Of a stretch of DNA of 64,000 bases, positions 12,256 through 23,859 are shown in pieces (within the stretch, counting starts at the first letter, position 1; the number at the start of each line of letters is the position of its first letter). Source of the DNA: Polytrichum commune (taxonomy: Eukaryota; Streptophyta; Polytrichopsida; Polytrichales; Polytrichaceae); assembly GCA_950295325.1 (NCBI GenBank), contig OX485803.1:41617554-41681553 (forward strand). Direction: 5' to 3'. The position numbers and the translations under genes were made by a program. The notes beneath the pieces were generated by a model. That model saw nothing but the letters and a program-made list of their open reading frames with translations, was not told the DNA's origin and did not search any database.

Positions 12256-14295
12256 GTGACTAGCCACTTGTTTAGTCTTTGCTCTTTGTTTTTTTTGGGG
12301 GGTACTTTGTTATTCTACATGTGGCCTTCTACATTTGTAAATGCAACATCCTTTCAAACTCTCTTGTATAAAGACTAACCTTGAGGCAAGGATTCTCTAT
12401 TTATGTTATGCTTAATTTGATTTTAAATTGTTGAACACGTGTAAATTATGGTGAATGTTACATTTGAGCTCAATACCAATATTTTCATAAATTTACAACC
12501 TCAAGTTTGTCATAAAATTAGCCCATAAAATTCAACATTGTGGAGTCACGTGATCATGAATCAAATGTATGTCCAAGATGCAAAGCCTCCACACCAAAAC
12601 AAAATCAAAGAGCAAACATTGAGATGGATTATGTCTTATGGGCTAATCTTCCACCGCATGTTTTGGACATAGTGTTTAGTTATATTCCTTGTCATAAAAT
12701 GTCCATTGAGATACATAAATGATGAACAAGCAAACCTTATTGAGAGCTCTTACTACAAGCACAAGCTTCGCCACTTCAACAACATCAAAGCATCATATGG
12801 ATTTATTTTGTGCAAATTTAATTCTACGGGGAACTACCAACCAGAAGTTCTTAAAAATTAAAATGTTTTTGAGCATGAGACCCGAGAATATTGCAAATAT
12901 CAATTTAATAATCTCATGCATATCAACACTAAATATTGGCAAAAATCATTGCATTATTTGCTAACAAAAAAACTCGGAAGGGGGACGATTATATATGGGA
13001 ATTTATCTCAATAACAAACTCACAAAGCTTTTTGTACTCAACCTGCTTATAAGGGGAGGAGGGAAGTAAGCAACTATGTATTTCCAATGCTTTTGCAATG
13101 CTTTTGCAAAGGAGGAAATTGCAAGGGTGAAATGTGGTGTGATAGTTGACGACAAAAATCAATACATACAAAACATTGTATTGCCTCAACAAACAACTCC
13201 ATCTTGTGTTTTTCGACTCTACTACTTCCACATGAACCATCAAAAGTTCACCTAAAGCCTCAATGTTCCAAGATCCATCCTTATTTTCACAAGATCCATG
13301 GAAAAGGCTTTATGGTCTAAAATGTTGGGGTTAACATGCCAAATCATGGCATTGAACATTTTATTTTTGTGGTAATCCAATATACACGGCTAAAGTAGGA
13401 TTTGTATTAGGTACACGATGCATGTTGCCAAAATTTGACATTCTTACATATGTTACAAAAAAGAACGAAATTGTTGGTGTTCACATATGATGATTGTGAC
13501 ACGTCCAAACATCTAACTCTCACTTTGATACCACATAGGAAACAACAACATTGTACATGATTCTCCAATACATGACATACACAACATCAACATCTATGAC
13601 ACTTTACAATTTGTCGTTCAACGACTTGAGGCTCAATCACAATCCTTTGCCCAACGACAATGAGATAATCAAATCACCACATTTGGAAACATGGACGTTA
13701 AAGTTGCTAGTAAGACACATATTGGATTCCTTTGACGAGTCGTGAGAGTTGATGATGATTGGTGTGGGTGGACCATCAACCAAAAGAAATGGTTATTTTT
13801 TATACACATGGGCGACCCTTCTTGTATTGGTTATGATGTTGAAGCATGTCGATGGGGTATATCATGACCAATGCAAGATGCACGTAGTTATGCACCATCG
13901 TGACATTAGCCATCGACTAATTAGATATCACCTAAGTTGGGTTTAGTGTTTAACATTGTCAGATACAATCTATGACAATTGTATGTCCCAAAAGTGAAAT
14001 ACAAACCAATCCTAGATTGTGTCCATTTTAGGTACAATGCCTAGAACAGGTGCACATAGGTACCAAGTAATACTAAGCAAATGTTGAAGGTTTATACATC
14101 CATGTCTCTTCATCCACGACAAAGGAATATTCATTTAAGTTGCACTTGGCCATATTATTGTATTTTTTTGTGTGTAATATTGATATTTGTGGTGATTTGG
14201 TCAATCAAAGTTCAAGAAATTTTCAAATGTTACATCAACAACAATTTCACAAATTTTGTTCATGTAGTAAAACCAATTGAGACTATTGTTTCCGC

Positions 14296-14525
14296 CCCGT
14301 GGGGAGAGACCTGAGGGCAATCCTTGAAATGGGCCAAATTTTGGCAACCAATCATAACCGGCCACATATGATGTTATAAATTATTTATTCAAGTGGAATC
14401 CAGTTGCAAAAGTGATTGTTGATGGAAAGTGGTTTCTTAAATGAGCAAAACTTTGGTTTTGGTGGGACAACCAACTAGAAGTGGCTACATGTGCAAGATA
14501 ATACTAGAGTAATTAAAGGCAAGCA
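14296..14525 (+). repeat. Dispersed repeat, copy 2 (pairs with 12030-12255)
   Basis: Second, diverged copy in the same orientation, about 2.3 kb downstream of copy 1. The block order is identical, with small insertions. Confidence 0.8.
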
Positions 14526-15099
14526 CTCTACACTATTACCAAAGCAACGGGGATGTGTGTCAATTGGTGGCAAATCCAAGCACAAAATTTGAATTTTGAA
14601 CTATAAACATATTTAAAATTAAATTGTGCTACTTGAATAACTTGAATGTTCACTTGACATGTTTTCGATGAGCAATTGCTATGGGTATTGGAAAACGATT
14701 CCCTCGATGACCATCAACTTCCAAAGTTTGTTGGCCAATGTTACGTGCTCTATTTCTCACATATAAAGCCCAAATGCATCCTTGAGATATGATCACACTT
14801 GTTTTACAAACATACATTTTATTCACTCCGGCCCCCATAATGGAGACTGGAATTCTTCTTCATCTCCAAACGAGCAACTAAAATTGGATGAAAAAATCAC
14901 TCAGTAGAAGGACCATAATTGCTATATCTATAATACCCAATAATATTTACAAGGTGTGACAAATAAGGTTAAGTTTACATTTTGTGTTGGTGACACTAAA
15001 TACAATATATAGTGTAGTTACTAGTGTCACATATCATATTAACGAGCAATGTAACTAAAGTTTGATAGGTTAGCCTCCCATGCTTGTTGAGTTTGGGAC

Positions 15100-15446
15100 G
15101 GGGGGGGGGGGGGGGGGCGGTGTGTTAAAAATAAAAAGTTAAGGATATAGGTGCGAACAACCACTATTTTATAGGGGGGTATTACTTTCAATTTTTTTTT
15201 CACATGCTATCATTATGTAATTTTCTACTTTGGGTTAATAAAAAAATGGCTTGCATTACTTATAATTCCAAATTATCTATTATTCCATACCCTATAGTAC
15301 TTTAAAGATGTCCAGTGCCATTTTTGATACCCTATATTACTCTTAAGTCCATTTATATTTTTTTGTCCCCAAGTTTTTAAAATACCCTATCATTTGTTCA
15401 CACATATATTGCTACTCCAACCAATGACTACCCCCCCCCCCCCCCG
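15100..15446. mobile_element. About 347-bp inverted-repeat element bounded by poly(G) and poly(C)
   Basis: It starts with C plus about 18 G (15100-15117) and ends with about 15 C plus G (15431-15446). Inside the homopolymers the arms read ATATAGGTGCGAACAACC with ACTATTTTATAGGG on the left, and ATATGTGTGAACAA with ATGATAGGGTATT in reverse complement on the right. TTTGGGA occurs immediately left, and again 3 nt to the right, of the element. Confidence 0.55.
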
Positions 15447-16134
15447 AGGTTTGGGATTGTTTGATTCCCTTATCTCAAATGATGCCAAGTGGCATACTTT
15501 TTGGGCCTTTCCATTTTTGTGGTGGGGTATCCCTTGACAAGTTGATTGATGTGGAGTAATAAGTAAGGTTTTGTCAAGTGACATGTAATGTAGAAGATTC
15601 GGTTGCTACACTATATTGACAACTAATTTAGTGTGGCTCACACTATTCAACTTTGGCTATTGGAGAAGGTGGCATAAGACATTTGTTGCTATAAGACATG
15701 TCATGGAAATCATTCTAATTATGAACACAACACATTGATCTCATTGACATACTAAAAAGTATATAACGTGTACCCAACATCTCATAGTTAACTTGTTATT
15801 CCAATAATTATACAGGTTGTTGGAGTAAAGTTATCATTTGAAGTTTGATCTAAAAGTAAAGCAATTGCCTTGAATATGAAAGGTTCGATGATAACATTAT
15901 GATGGTCCATGTGACAATTTGTACAAACCCTCAACAAGTAATTTAATATATTCTAACTTGGTATGTGACGAAGAAATCTGCACTTAACACAACCTATTGT
16001 AAGGAAAAAGTGAAAATACAATTATATGTGGCAATACTGTCAAATATGTACAACCCTTACTTACATAGAGGATTTCTCACACAATGATAACTTTGAGGAT
16101 TCATAACATTGTGCATCATATATCTAACCTCTCT
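15447..16134. other. AT-rich DNA without recognisable features
   Basis: No open frame, RNA gene, or inverted or direct repeat stands out in this stretch. Confidence 0.5.
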
Positions 16135-16888
16135 GGGGCCATTCACGGTTGGGGTACTACTTTTGGCCGTCTAACGGAAAACGGATTTTTTTGGATAACT
16201 TCACATGCTTGGTATGCTTAGATTTGTATTATGAAGCATATTTTGGATCATACCTACATTTCATACTCCATATCGAGTACACTGACAAAGTTAATTTAGA
16301 AGGAATAGGATCATCTAAGATATCCTTTTGATTCCTTAAAGGACATTCAGGAGTGTTGTCTTAATTATTCACCTTAGGATCAAGAAATGAAAAGGACAAC
16401 AAGAATCAATCGAAACGATCCCAAATTTTTTTCTCACACTCATCGTTCAAGTGTGTACCAATAAAACCAAATATGTATTGAATAGCAATTGCCCAACTTT
16501 ACATGTGGCACCAAACATGTCCAAATATACATATGTACACGGCCACACGTAAAAGGAACGTCTAGTATTAGAATTGGACAAAAAAATTTATATGAATGGA
16601 CACATGACACTTTTACCAAGGTACCAAGATACATAACAGGAAATAATTGACCACCAATGCACACCTAAATAACAAAAAAATGCCACTGATGTGGCCTAGG
16701 GTTTAGGGTTTAGGGTGATTATTAAATAATAATAAAAATCTTTCTTGATAAAGCTTATGAACTATCTACTTATTTATGTAAAATTTATTGATCAAATAAT
16801 AGTAAATCATGATAAAAACCAAGATCAATGCGACAAAGTCCTTAAGTCCTTTGTCCCAAAAGTAGTACCCCAACTGTGAATGGCCCCC
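16135..16888. mobile_element. 754-bp DNA element with 30-bp terminal inverted repeats
   Basis: The left end starts GGGGCCATTCACGGTTGGGG and continues TACTACTTTTGG. The right end is its reverse complement with a single mismatch over about 32 bp. The interior is AT-rich with no transposase frame and contains three telomere-type repeats near 16,693-16,713. No clear target-site duplication is seen (CTCT on the left against CTCC on the right). Confidence 0.75.
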
Positions 16889-17281
16889 TCCAGTAAATCC
16901 CGCAGCCAAGGTGAACATGGGAAAACTTATTGCACTTGCAATGGAGTTTGACTTGACATAAATCAACCTATAAGCTTCACCAGTCATGGAGCTTGTGCGA
17001 GATCGTCTCAATTTGCAATGCATGCTAATCAATGGCAAATGATTTGATATCATGTGTGAGTTGGTGCTCAAACACAAACTATGGTGGCACGTGGGTCTAT
17101 ATATTGGTCATAGGCACAACTACATGTTGGCAATAGCAATGAGAACGTTATAGATTCAATGTGGAATCTATTGCACGGGGCATCAGTATCGCACAATTTC
17201 ATAACAAATCTCAAAGTGATTCCTAGCACATTCTTAGGCCCATGGGTTTTAGACGTGGGTTGAATAATGCCATGTAATGAG
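16889..17281. other. No recognisable feature
   Basis: AT-rich stretch between the 754-bp element and the 5S-like repeat. No supported gene or repeat. Confidence 0.5.
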
Positions 17282-17440
17282 AACGATGGCTTGCACCAAA
17301 GGCCTTAATCCAAATACTTTGAGGTTTAAGCGAGCCTGAGGCCGGAATAGTGCTCAAATGGGTGACCTTCCTAGCACTTGGTTTTTGTGCACCCTATCAC
17401 CACCTACGATTCACCCAATCATAGCAGAGGTATCAATTGA
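17282..17440 (+). pseudogene. 5S rRNA-like repeat, copy A
   Basis: The stretch from GGTTTAAGCGAGCCTGAGGC through GGAATAGTGCTCAAATGGG, TGACCTTCC and TTGTGCACCC lines up, in order, with the internal control region and 3' end of plant 5S rRNA (TTAAGCGTGCTTGGGC, GTAGTACTAGGATGGGTGAC, TTGCACCC). The first 30 or so bases are diverged. About 45 bp beyond the 5S end (CCCAATCATAGCAGAGGTAT and AAACT) are shared with the second copy that the LINE has split. The family is therefore larger than a 5S gene, for example a 5S-derived SINE or a Cassandra-type LTR. It is not a functional 5S gene. Confidence 0.65.
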
Positions 17441-17443
17441 GTA

Positions 17444-17879
17444 AACTAGATGCATGGGGATCGGAGGTCACTCCATTGTCAAGTGTGAACAAAGTTTGCT
17501 ACCCCTATATTACATACCATAGATAATTTTAAAATTTATGCTTTTTTTTCTACATACAACTAAGCATTGATAGTATATTTTGAAATTTTTTTTGAAGTTT
17601 TTGGTCATCTTCATTTTTGTAGTAATTGTTTTAGTTCAATTTTGCATCATTCTAGTTAGAAACGGTATGTTTTATAAAAAAAAAAAACAAATCGTCAAAT
17701 TTAGTTTCTATTTCTTATTATGTAATAGGGACCGTGTATATCTACTCATGAAAAAAAATTGATAAAATTTTGACCCATTTTGGTGATGCTTTATGTAAAA
17801 AGTAGGATTTTTTACATGTAAAGTGTTCACACATGGTTGTTCAACTTTACAATGGAGTGACCTCCCCGTGACTAGATGT
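17444..17879. mobile_element. About 436-bp foldback element abutting the 5S-like repeat
   Basis: The left arm CTAGATGCATGGGGATCGG plus AGGTCACTCCATTGT is matched by the right-arm reverse complement CATCTAGTCACGGGG plus AGGTCACTCCATTGT. GTGTGAAC recurs inside both arms. The interior is very AT-rich and carries no open frame of note. Confidence 0.65.
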
Positions 17880-18834
17880 TTTCAACCAACCATGTGAAGA
17901 CCCAAGGGGTTGTCTTTAGGAGAGACAGGTGCATGTTGCTTGTTTGCACCCATTTAAGATGTTCACCTTTGAAAGGAGACAACCGTTTGTAGAGCCCTCT
18001 AATTCTCACGATACTCATTCCAGGATCACATACAAATTCGAATTGACTCAAAAGATGAAGAAACACCATAATTCACACTGGTGACAACATCATAATCATC
18101 TTGAGCCTTTTCTCTTTGCATGTATTGAATATGTTCATCAATTATCATTATGTATGTGACATGGAGAAGTTTGTTATGATTGTTAATAAAATCCAGAAAA
18201 TTGCAACCCACCTATCCTATTCCCACTCTATGTACTTGAGCGGCACATCAGGCACAAACTAATCCAAATACAACATGCCTAAGCAATTTTATCGATTTAA
18301 AAAAAAAAAAAGGATGCCTGAAAGTGTAAAATGAATAATAAAAGAGTGCTTGTTATGCTTAGTAAGATGTGATAATATAGGATCCATTTGAATCTTTCAC
18401 TAGAAATTGGCGAGTGCACTGCGAGTGTTTGTCATTACATTGTCGATTTCCATACTTACAACATAAACACTATGTTGGACATTTAAAGAACCCTCATCAT
18501 AAAACCTAGGGCATGTGGCCCTATTTTGGACACTTTCAACTCCATATATACTATTTGATTCCATAATACTATTTGATCGTTCAATCGGATCGAGAATTGT
18601 CTCATCCAGATTGTGAATTACGCAAATTATCATGTCAAGTTTTTAGATTCAAATTCTAGATACAAAAATTATAGAAGGTCAAAAGTGAAGAGTTGTTTTC
18701 TCTTATGGTGAAAACATACATGCCCACAATTATGTTCACTACTGAACCTATAATGGCAACTATATTTTGACCACATAGTCCGACCTTATTGTAACACATG
18801 CATTTTATTGTATGTTCATAATTAAGTTGGATAT
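17880..18834. other. AT-rich DNA with a weak family F fragment
   Basis: Only 18,640-18,830 shows weak similarity to the reverse arm of family F (GACCACATAGTCCGACCTTA-like and ATGTTCATAATTAAG-like blocks). The rest shows nothing recognisable. Confidence 0.4.
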
Positions 18835-18842
18835 GCCTTAGA

Positions 18843-19345
18843 CACGGGTAGATCACTCTAAGCTATTTTTGTGCACCACGTGCGACTAGGGTTTTTTTTT
18901 GGTTTTGGGGCTATTTACCTTCAAGGGTTGAATTAAAGCCTCCCTATAATTACTTAAATTTCAAAAACTGGCCCATTTGTTTGCACCCTTCCATTACTTA
19001 TATTGTCCAAGTCAATGTAATTTTTTGTACTCTATATTCCTTTTAAGTAATTTTGGACAGACGGAAATCCCAATTATCATCCATCCCCGTGAGTCCTAAA
19101 CCCATTTACATACCATATTAAACATACCTTCTAGGATCCTTATCTTCAGCCCCTGTATTAATTTTACAAAAAATAATGGCCCACGTTTTATGTCCATCTA
19201 ACTTACTTATATATAATGGGATTGTCTACATTTAATGGCCCCTTCATTATTTGGAATTCCTTTATAATTTTTATTTCAAATGATTTTAATCCTCTCTATA
19301 TTATGCCGCACGTCGTTTTAAAATGCACTAAGTGATCTACCCGTG
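18843..19345. mobile_element. 503-bp hAT-like MITE with perfect 8-bp target duplication
   Basis: The terminal inverted repeat CACGGGTAGATCACT (15 bp) is perfect at both ends. The element is flanked by GCCTTAGA at 18835-18842 and GCCTTAGA at 19346-19353. An 8-bp duplication with a CA-G-rich terminus fits the hAT superfamily. The interior is AT-rich without a transposase, so it is non-autonomous. Confidence 0.85.
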
Positions 19346-19896
19346 GCCTTAGATGGTTATTTCTTCTCTCTAGACCCGCTTCTTGTAGGACAACACCGGT
19401 TTCGTTAAAAGTGCAATTCAATATGTAAAAGTGCACATGAACAAATTATTGCAAATGCATAGATTTCAATGAAAACATGACCATATTATAATTGTATTGG
19501 CTATAAATTAAAAAATTATAAATATGGGTACATTTAGTTCAATGTGCTTGGTCATTAATCAAATTATAATTTGATGATTTTTGTAAAAAGACTTGATCCT
19601 ACAATAAGATGAGGAATTCATTTTATGGGAGTACTGTACAATTATAAAATAAAAACCAATTATGGCTCCACAAGGTGTGGCATATGCCTCACCCCTATAA
19701 ATCTTGAAAAAATCAATTACAGCTTCACAAGGTGAGGCATATGCCCCACCCCCTTAAAGCTTGAAAAAAAACTAATTACTGCTTTACAAGGTGTGGCATA
19801 TGACCCACCCCCTTAAAACTTGAAAAAAAAAAACTAATTATTGCTTCACAAGGTGAGGCATATGCCCCACCCCCTTAAAACTTGAACAAAAACTAA

Positions 19897-20911
19897 GGGG
19901 CGGTTTACACTATGGACCATGAAGTCGTCCCACGTAAGAGGCCTATTTTGCATGGGACGACTTCATGGGACAACTTCCATGGTCCGAGTTACTAAAATAT
20001 TAGTTTTCATGGTTCATGGGCCCTTCACTAGGTGTAAACCGAATGTGGACCATGAAGAATGACCATGCGGCAAGAAGTGGATGTGCTGATTTTTTTAATA
20101 TAAGCCCAAACAGGGCAGTATTGGGGAATAATGAAGTTTGGCCATTTTGTTGACTTCAATTTGCCTTCACTTATCTTGTCAATTAGGTTTTTCTTCTTTT
20201 CGCCTTAAAGTTTGATCATTCTCTTGTCATCTGTTGGGCTTCAACTGTCTTAACTTCTTGTTAAATGTGTCGAAGATGTGGCTTGCAAATCTTCTCACAA
20301 CAATTTTTACAAAAAAAAATGAGCGATTCAATTGTACATGTTCAATGTAATTTACATGTGACATGTACCTTGTGTTTCACTACACTAAATAGGATATTTA
20401 GTGTTTGATTATATCTAATGTTGTTACCACCCAACCTTCCTCAACACTAAATTTCAATTCTTTGATAATTAATGTTAGAAGATTTTCCATTGCGCTTCTT
20501 TTGACCACCCTGATCTACAGTCACTAAACGACTATGTATTTTTCTTTTTTCTTTTGCAGCTGTATTTTTTAAACATTTTGGGGCGTGTAATATACCGTTG
20601 GAAAGGTATTTTTAAGACCTTTCCAACGGTACATTACACGCCTCCAAATGCCAAACATTGCAGCTGGTAGACCAAAAAACAGATCTGCACTTGAATTCTT
20701 GAGTTCTGGATGTCCCGCATTGTTTGATGAAACATGTGTAAGCGGGTTTAAAGGGTAGGGCAAGGTAGTGCTGGTATGTCTCAACCTCCATGGTCCCTTT
20801 GCCATTTTTTCCTTAGTGTAAACCGAAGTTGTCCCGGGACAACTTCAAGAGCCAATCAACTGCCTTGCAGAGCCCTGGTCCAACTTCATGGTCCATAGTG
20901 TAAACCGCCCC
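19897..20911. mobile_element. 1,015-bp PIF/Harbinger-like element inserted in satellite 1
   Basis: The ends are perfect inverted repeats of 29 bp beginning GGGGCGGTTTACACTATGGA. TAA lies on both sides (19894-19896 and 20912-20914). Removing the element plus one TAA restores a normal satellite unit (ACTAAGTAYTGC), which independently confirms the insertion site. Subterminal GTGTAAACCG motifs recur inside near 20030 and 20815. No transposase frame is present. Confidence 0.9.
20582..20642. repeat. 26-bp stem hairpin inside the Harbinger-like element
   Basis: Two arms (about 20582-20607 and 20617-20642) are reverse complements apart from one mismatch, with a 9-nt loop. The stem holds GGCGTGTAATATACCGTTGG followed by AAAGGT. 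Its role is unknown. Confidence 0.85.
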
Positions 20912-21310
20912 TAAGTATTGCTTCACAAGGTGAGGCATATGCCCCACCCCCTTAAAATTTGAAAAAAAAAACTAATTATTGCTTCACAAGGTGAAGCATA
21001 TGCCCCACCCCCTTAAAACTTGAACAAAAACTAAGTACTGCTTCACACGGTGAGGCATATGCCCTACCCCCTTAAAACTTGAAAAAAAAACCTAATTATT
21101 GCTTCACAAGGTGAGGCATATGCCCCACCCCCTTAAAACTTGAATAAAAACTAATTATTGCTTCACAAGGTGAGGCATATGCCCCACCCCCTTAAAACTT
21201 GAACAAAAATTAATTACGGCTCCATAAAATGAGGCATATGCCCCACCCCCTTAAAACTTGAACAAAAACTAATTACGGCTCCACAAGGTGTGGCATATGC
21301 CTCACCCCTT

Positions 21311-22290
21311 TAAATCTTTTTTTTATAATATAATATAATATAATATAGTTTAAAGTTATATTTTAATATTAGATTTAATATTTATAGAAATTCTATTTTA
21401 TTTCCAAATAACTAAAAACAATGTTAGGTATGAGTAGAATAATGCCACCAGCCCACCTAAAAAAATTCAAGTGTAATTTATTAAATCTGTGCATGATAGA
21501 CCAATACAAAGTTTGTCTACAAATATAAAATTAAAAAATAAACGTTTACCCTAAACCCTAAAACACCGCTTAGGGTTAGGTCAAGTTTTTTAGCCGCTGC
21601 TATTTTCCAACGCCGCTCTTCTCCACCGCCGCTCTTCTCCAACACCGATCTACTTCGGCGCCTCTTACTCCTACAACTCTTACTCGAACACCCTCTTGTT
21701 TCTCTCCGATGGTACCTCTTCACTCCTTCTTCTAATTATTATTCCTCAAAAGTTCATAAGTTTTTCTAGTACTACATCATCTAACCTATTGCTGCAAATT
21801 TTTGATCATTCAGCTCTCTATCATCTTATTGCGTTCAATCCACTCTCCAATAACTCTAATGTCTTCCTTTGCAGCTCAACTAATCTTCGACTCTACTTTC
21901 AACTTATATAGGCGCTTCAACACCAACTCCTATTCAATATTCAAATACCATCGTATTTTACGCTTATTTTCAACTTTATTCATAATATACTTCAATTCAA
22001 CACTCCATTCATGTAATTGTTTAACTCTTCAATTTTTGGGAATTCAGATCTAAATCTGATTTCGTTTTTTAAAACAATACAATTTATTAATTATTACAAA
22101 AGATTACAGTATACTTAGTACATGTAGTTCATACTATGAAATTTTCGTAATAAATGCCTCATCCTCATTTTTCAAACTCTGGAATATGTGATCCTTACCC
22201 TTATATAACCCTTCAAAATCGGTATTATTCATTCGTATTGCTAAATTTTGTTTTCTTCATTCTTGATTACAAAATATTGTATCACTTCTC
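21311..22290. other. AT-rich spacer between the two satellites
   Basis: It holds a short telomere-type run (CCCTAAACCCTAAA near 21,549) and a GCCGC-rich patch near 21,590-21,670. A degenerate ATGCCTCAT..CTCATTTTTC block near 22,155 looks like an outlying unit of satellite 2. No supported gene. Confidence 0.5.
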
Positions 22291-22299
22291 TTCTTCTCA

Positions 22300-23400
22300 A
22301 ATTGAGGCACATGCCTCACCCTCCTTGACAAATCTGAATTTCTCCTTAAGCTTGTGCTTAGAAGTGAGGCACATGCCTCACCCTTATGAAACAAAATTCT
22401 ATGTTCTCAATTTGTTTTTTTTTTGTGAGACACATGCCTCACCCTCCTTGAGAAATCTGAATTTCTCCTTAAGCTTGTGCTTAGAGGTGAGGCACATACC
22501 TCACCCTTATGAAACAAAATTCTATGTTTTGAATTTTTTTTTTATGAGACACATGCCTCACCCTCCTTGACAAATCTGAATTTCTCATTAAGCTTGTGCT
22601 TAGAGGTGAGGCACATGCCTCACCCTTATGAAACAAAATTCTATGTTTTGAATTTGTTTTTTTTGTTTAGACACATCCCTCCCCCTCATTGAGAAATATG
22701 AATATCTCCTTATGTTTGTCCTTAGAGGTGAGACACATGTCTCACGCTTATGAAACAAAATTTTATGTTTTCAATTTGTTTTTTTTTGGTAAGACATATG
22801 CATCACCCTCCTTGAGAAATTTGAATTTCTCTTTAAGCTTGTGCTTAGAGGTGAGGCACATGCCTCATCCTTATGAAACAAAATTCTATGTTTTGAATTT
22901 GTTTTTTTTGGATAAGAGACATGCTTCACCTTGCTTGAAAAATCTGAATTTCTCCTTAAGCTTGTGCTTAGAGGTGAGCCACATGCCTCACCCTTATGAA
23001 ACAAAATTCTAAGTTTTGTAAGTGAGACACATGCCTCACTTTCCTTGAGAAATTGGAATTTTGGGTGAGATACATGCCTCACATTCTTTGAAAAATCTGA
23101 ATTTTCTCTTTAAGCTTGTGCTTAGAGGTGAGGCACATGCCTCACCCTTATGAAACAAAATTCTATGTTTTGAATTTTTTTTTTCGGATGGGGCACATGC
23201 CTCACCCTCTTTGAAAAATCTGAATTTCTCCTTAAGGTTGTGCTTAGAGGTGAGGCACATGCCTCACCCTTATGAAACAAAGTTCTATGTTTTGGATTTG
23301 TTTTTTTCGGGTGGGGCACATGCCTCACCCTCCTTGAGAAATCTGAATTTCTCCTTCAGCTTGTGGTTAGAGGTGAGACACATGCTTTATCCTTAGTGAG
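22300..23400. repeat. Satellite 2: about 122-bp tandem array (9 units)
   Basis: AATCTGAATTTCTCCTTAAG-type landmarks recur near 22331, 22455, 22575, 22697, 22820, 22941, 23094, 23217 and 23339. Spacing is 120-124 bp, with one 153-bp unit. Each unit contains two copies of a near-palindrome, GTGAGGCACATGCCTCAC or GTGAGACACATGCCTCAC, about 61 bp apart, so the unit looks like a dimer. Several units have a length divisible by three, which creates repetitive open frames on both strands that are not evidence of coding. Confidence 0.95.
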
Positions 23401-23583
23401 AAAATCGATTTTTGTTGTGATTGCTTAAAACGTAATATGTTTAGAGGATATTTTTATGTCTTCAAAAATGGTTTATGTGTGCTTGAATGAAATGAGGTTG
23501 GAGGTGATATCATGCGGGATAAGGGGGGAGGGCCTCTCAGGGCCCCCTTGAATAAACATTTGAATTCTTCGAATGTTTTTCAG

Positions 23584-23859
23584 GATTATGGATGGTTTTT
23601 TACACGCGATGACAAACATGTGCTGCTAAAGATTTCTATTTATCTGTGGATGGAGAACAAAGTATAGTGTTCTAAAGCATGGTCCAAAGAAGTGATTGTT
23701 CAAAAAATTATTATTCATGCCTATACACAAGATCTTGTTAAATACAAATATGTTGAACGAAGTTTTGGACTCAATCATGATGAAGAACTTGAAGTAAATG
23801 CTAGTATACTTGGAGCAACAGAGTTTGAAGAATATGCATTAGTACATCCAGATGTATGA
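23584..23859 (+). pseudogene. Unidentified degenerate open frame
   Basis: A 92-codon frame starts after a TTTTTCAG acceptor-like site and ends with TGA at 23857-23859. It contains one in-frame TAG (23665-23667). The downstream part has a normal-looking composition (AYTQDLVKYKYVERSFGLNH). I do not recognise a family. It could be an exon relic of a captured or retroposed gene. Confidence 0.25.

Larger units (their letters stand above)
11581..15098. other. AT-rich intergenic DNA
   Basis: No gene is supported here. The only clear structure is a dispersed repeat pair listed separately (12030-12255 and 14296-14525). A weak F-box-like open frame near 12,540 was considered and not accepted. A block near 14,955-15,005 (GTGTTGGTGACACTAAA with upstream similarity) recurs near 26,085-26,135. 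Confidence 0.6.
19664..21310. repeat. Satellite 1: about 60-bp tandem array (11 units), interrupted by a transposon
   Basis: Units begin GCTTCACAAGGTGAGGCATA, continue with TGCCCCACCCCCTTAAAACT, then TGAACAAAAACTAATTATT. Unit starts are near 19664, 19722, 19781, 19843 and, after an insertion, 20920, 20981, 21040, 21101, 21160, 21219 and 21278. Spacing is 58-63 bp. The outer units are the most diverged. Confidence 0.95.

Noticed and set aside
12540-13950. F-box-like start (LPPHVLDIVFSYIP) and short downstream frames
   Set aside because: Only about 15 residues resemble an F-box. The following frames are broken repeatedly and no kelch or LRR pattern emerges. Too weak to list as a pseudogene.
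17100-17440. Full Cassandra-type LTR around the 5S-like repeat
   Set aside because: I looked for TG..CA termini, a Met-tRNA primer-binding site and a second LTR and did not find them. Only the 5S-like core and a short extension are supported.
22154-23396. Repetitive open frames on both strands (for example ASPSLRNLNFSLSLCLEVRH repeated)
   Set aside because: They follow the 120-123 bp satellite unit, whose length is often divisible by three. Frames exist on both strands and contain no domain.
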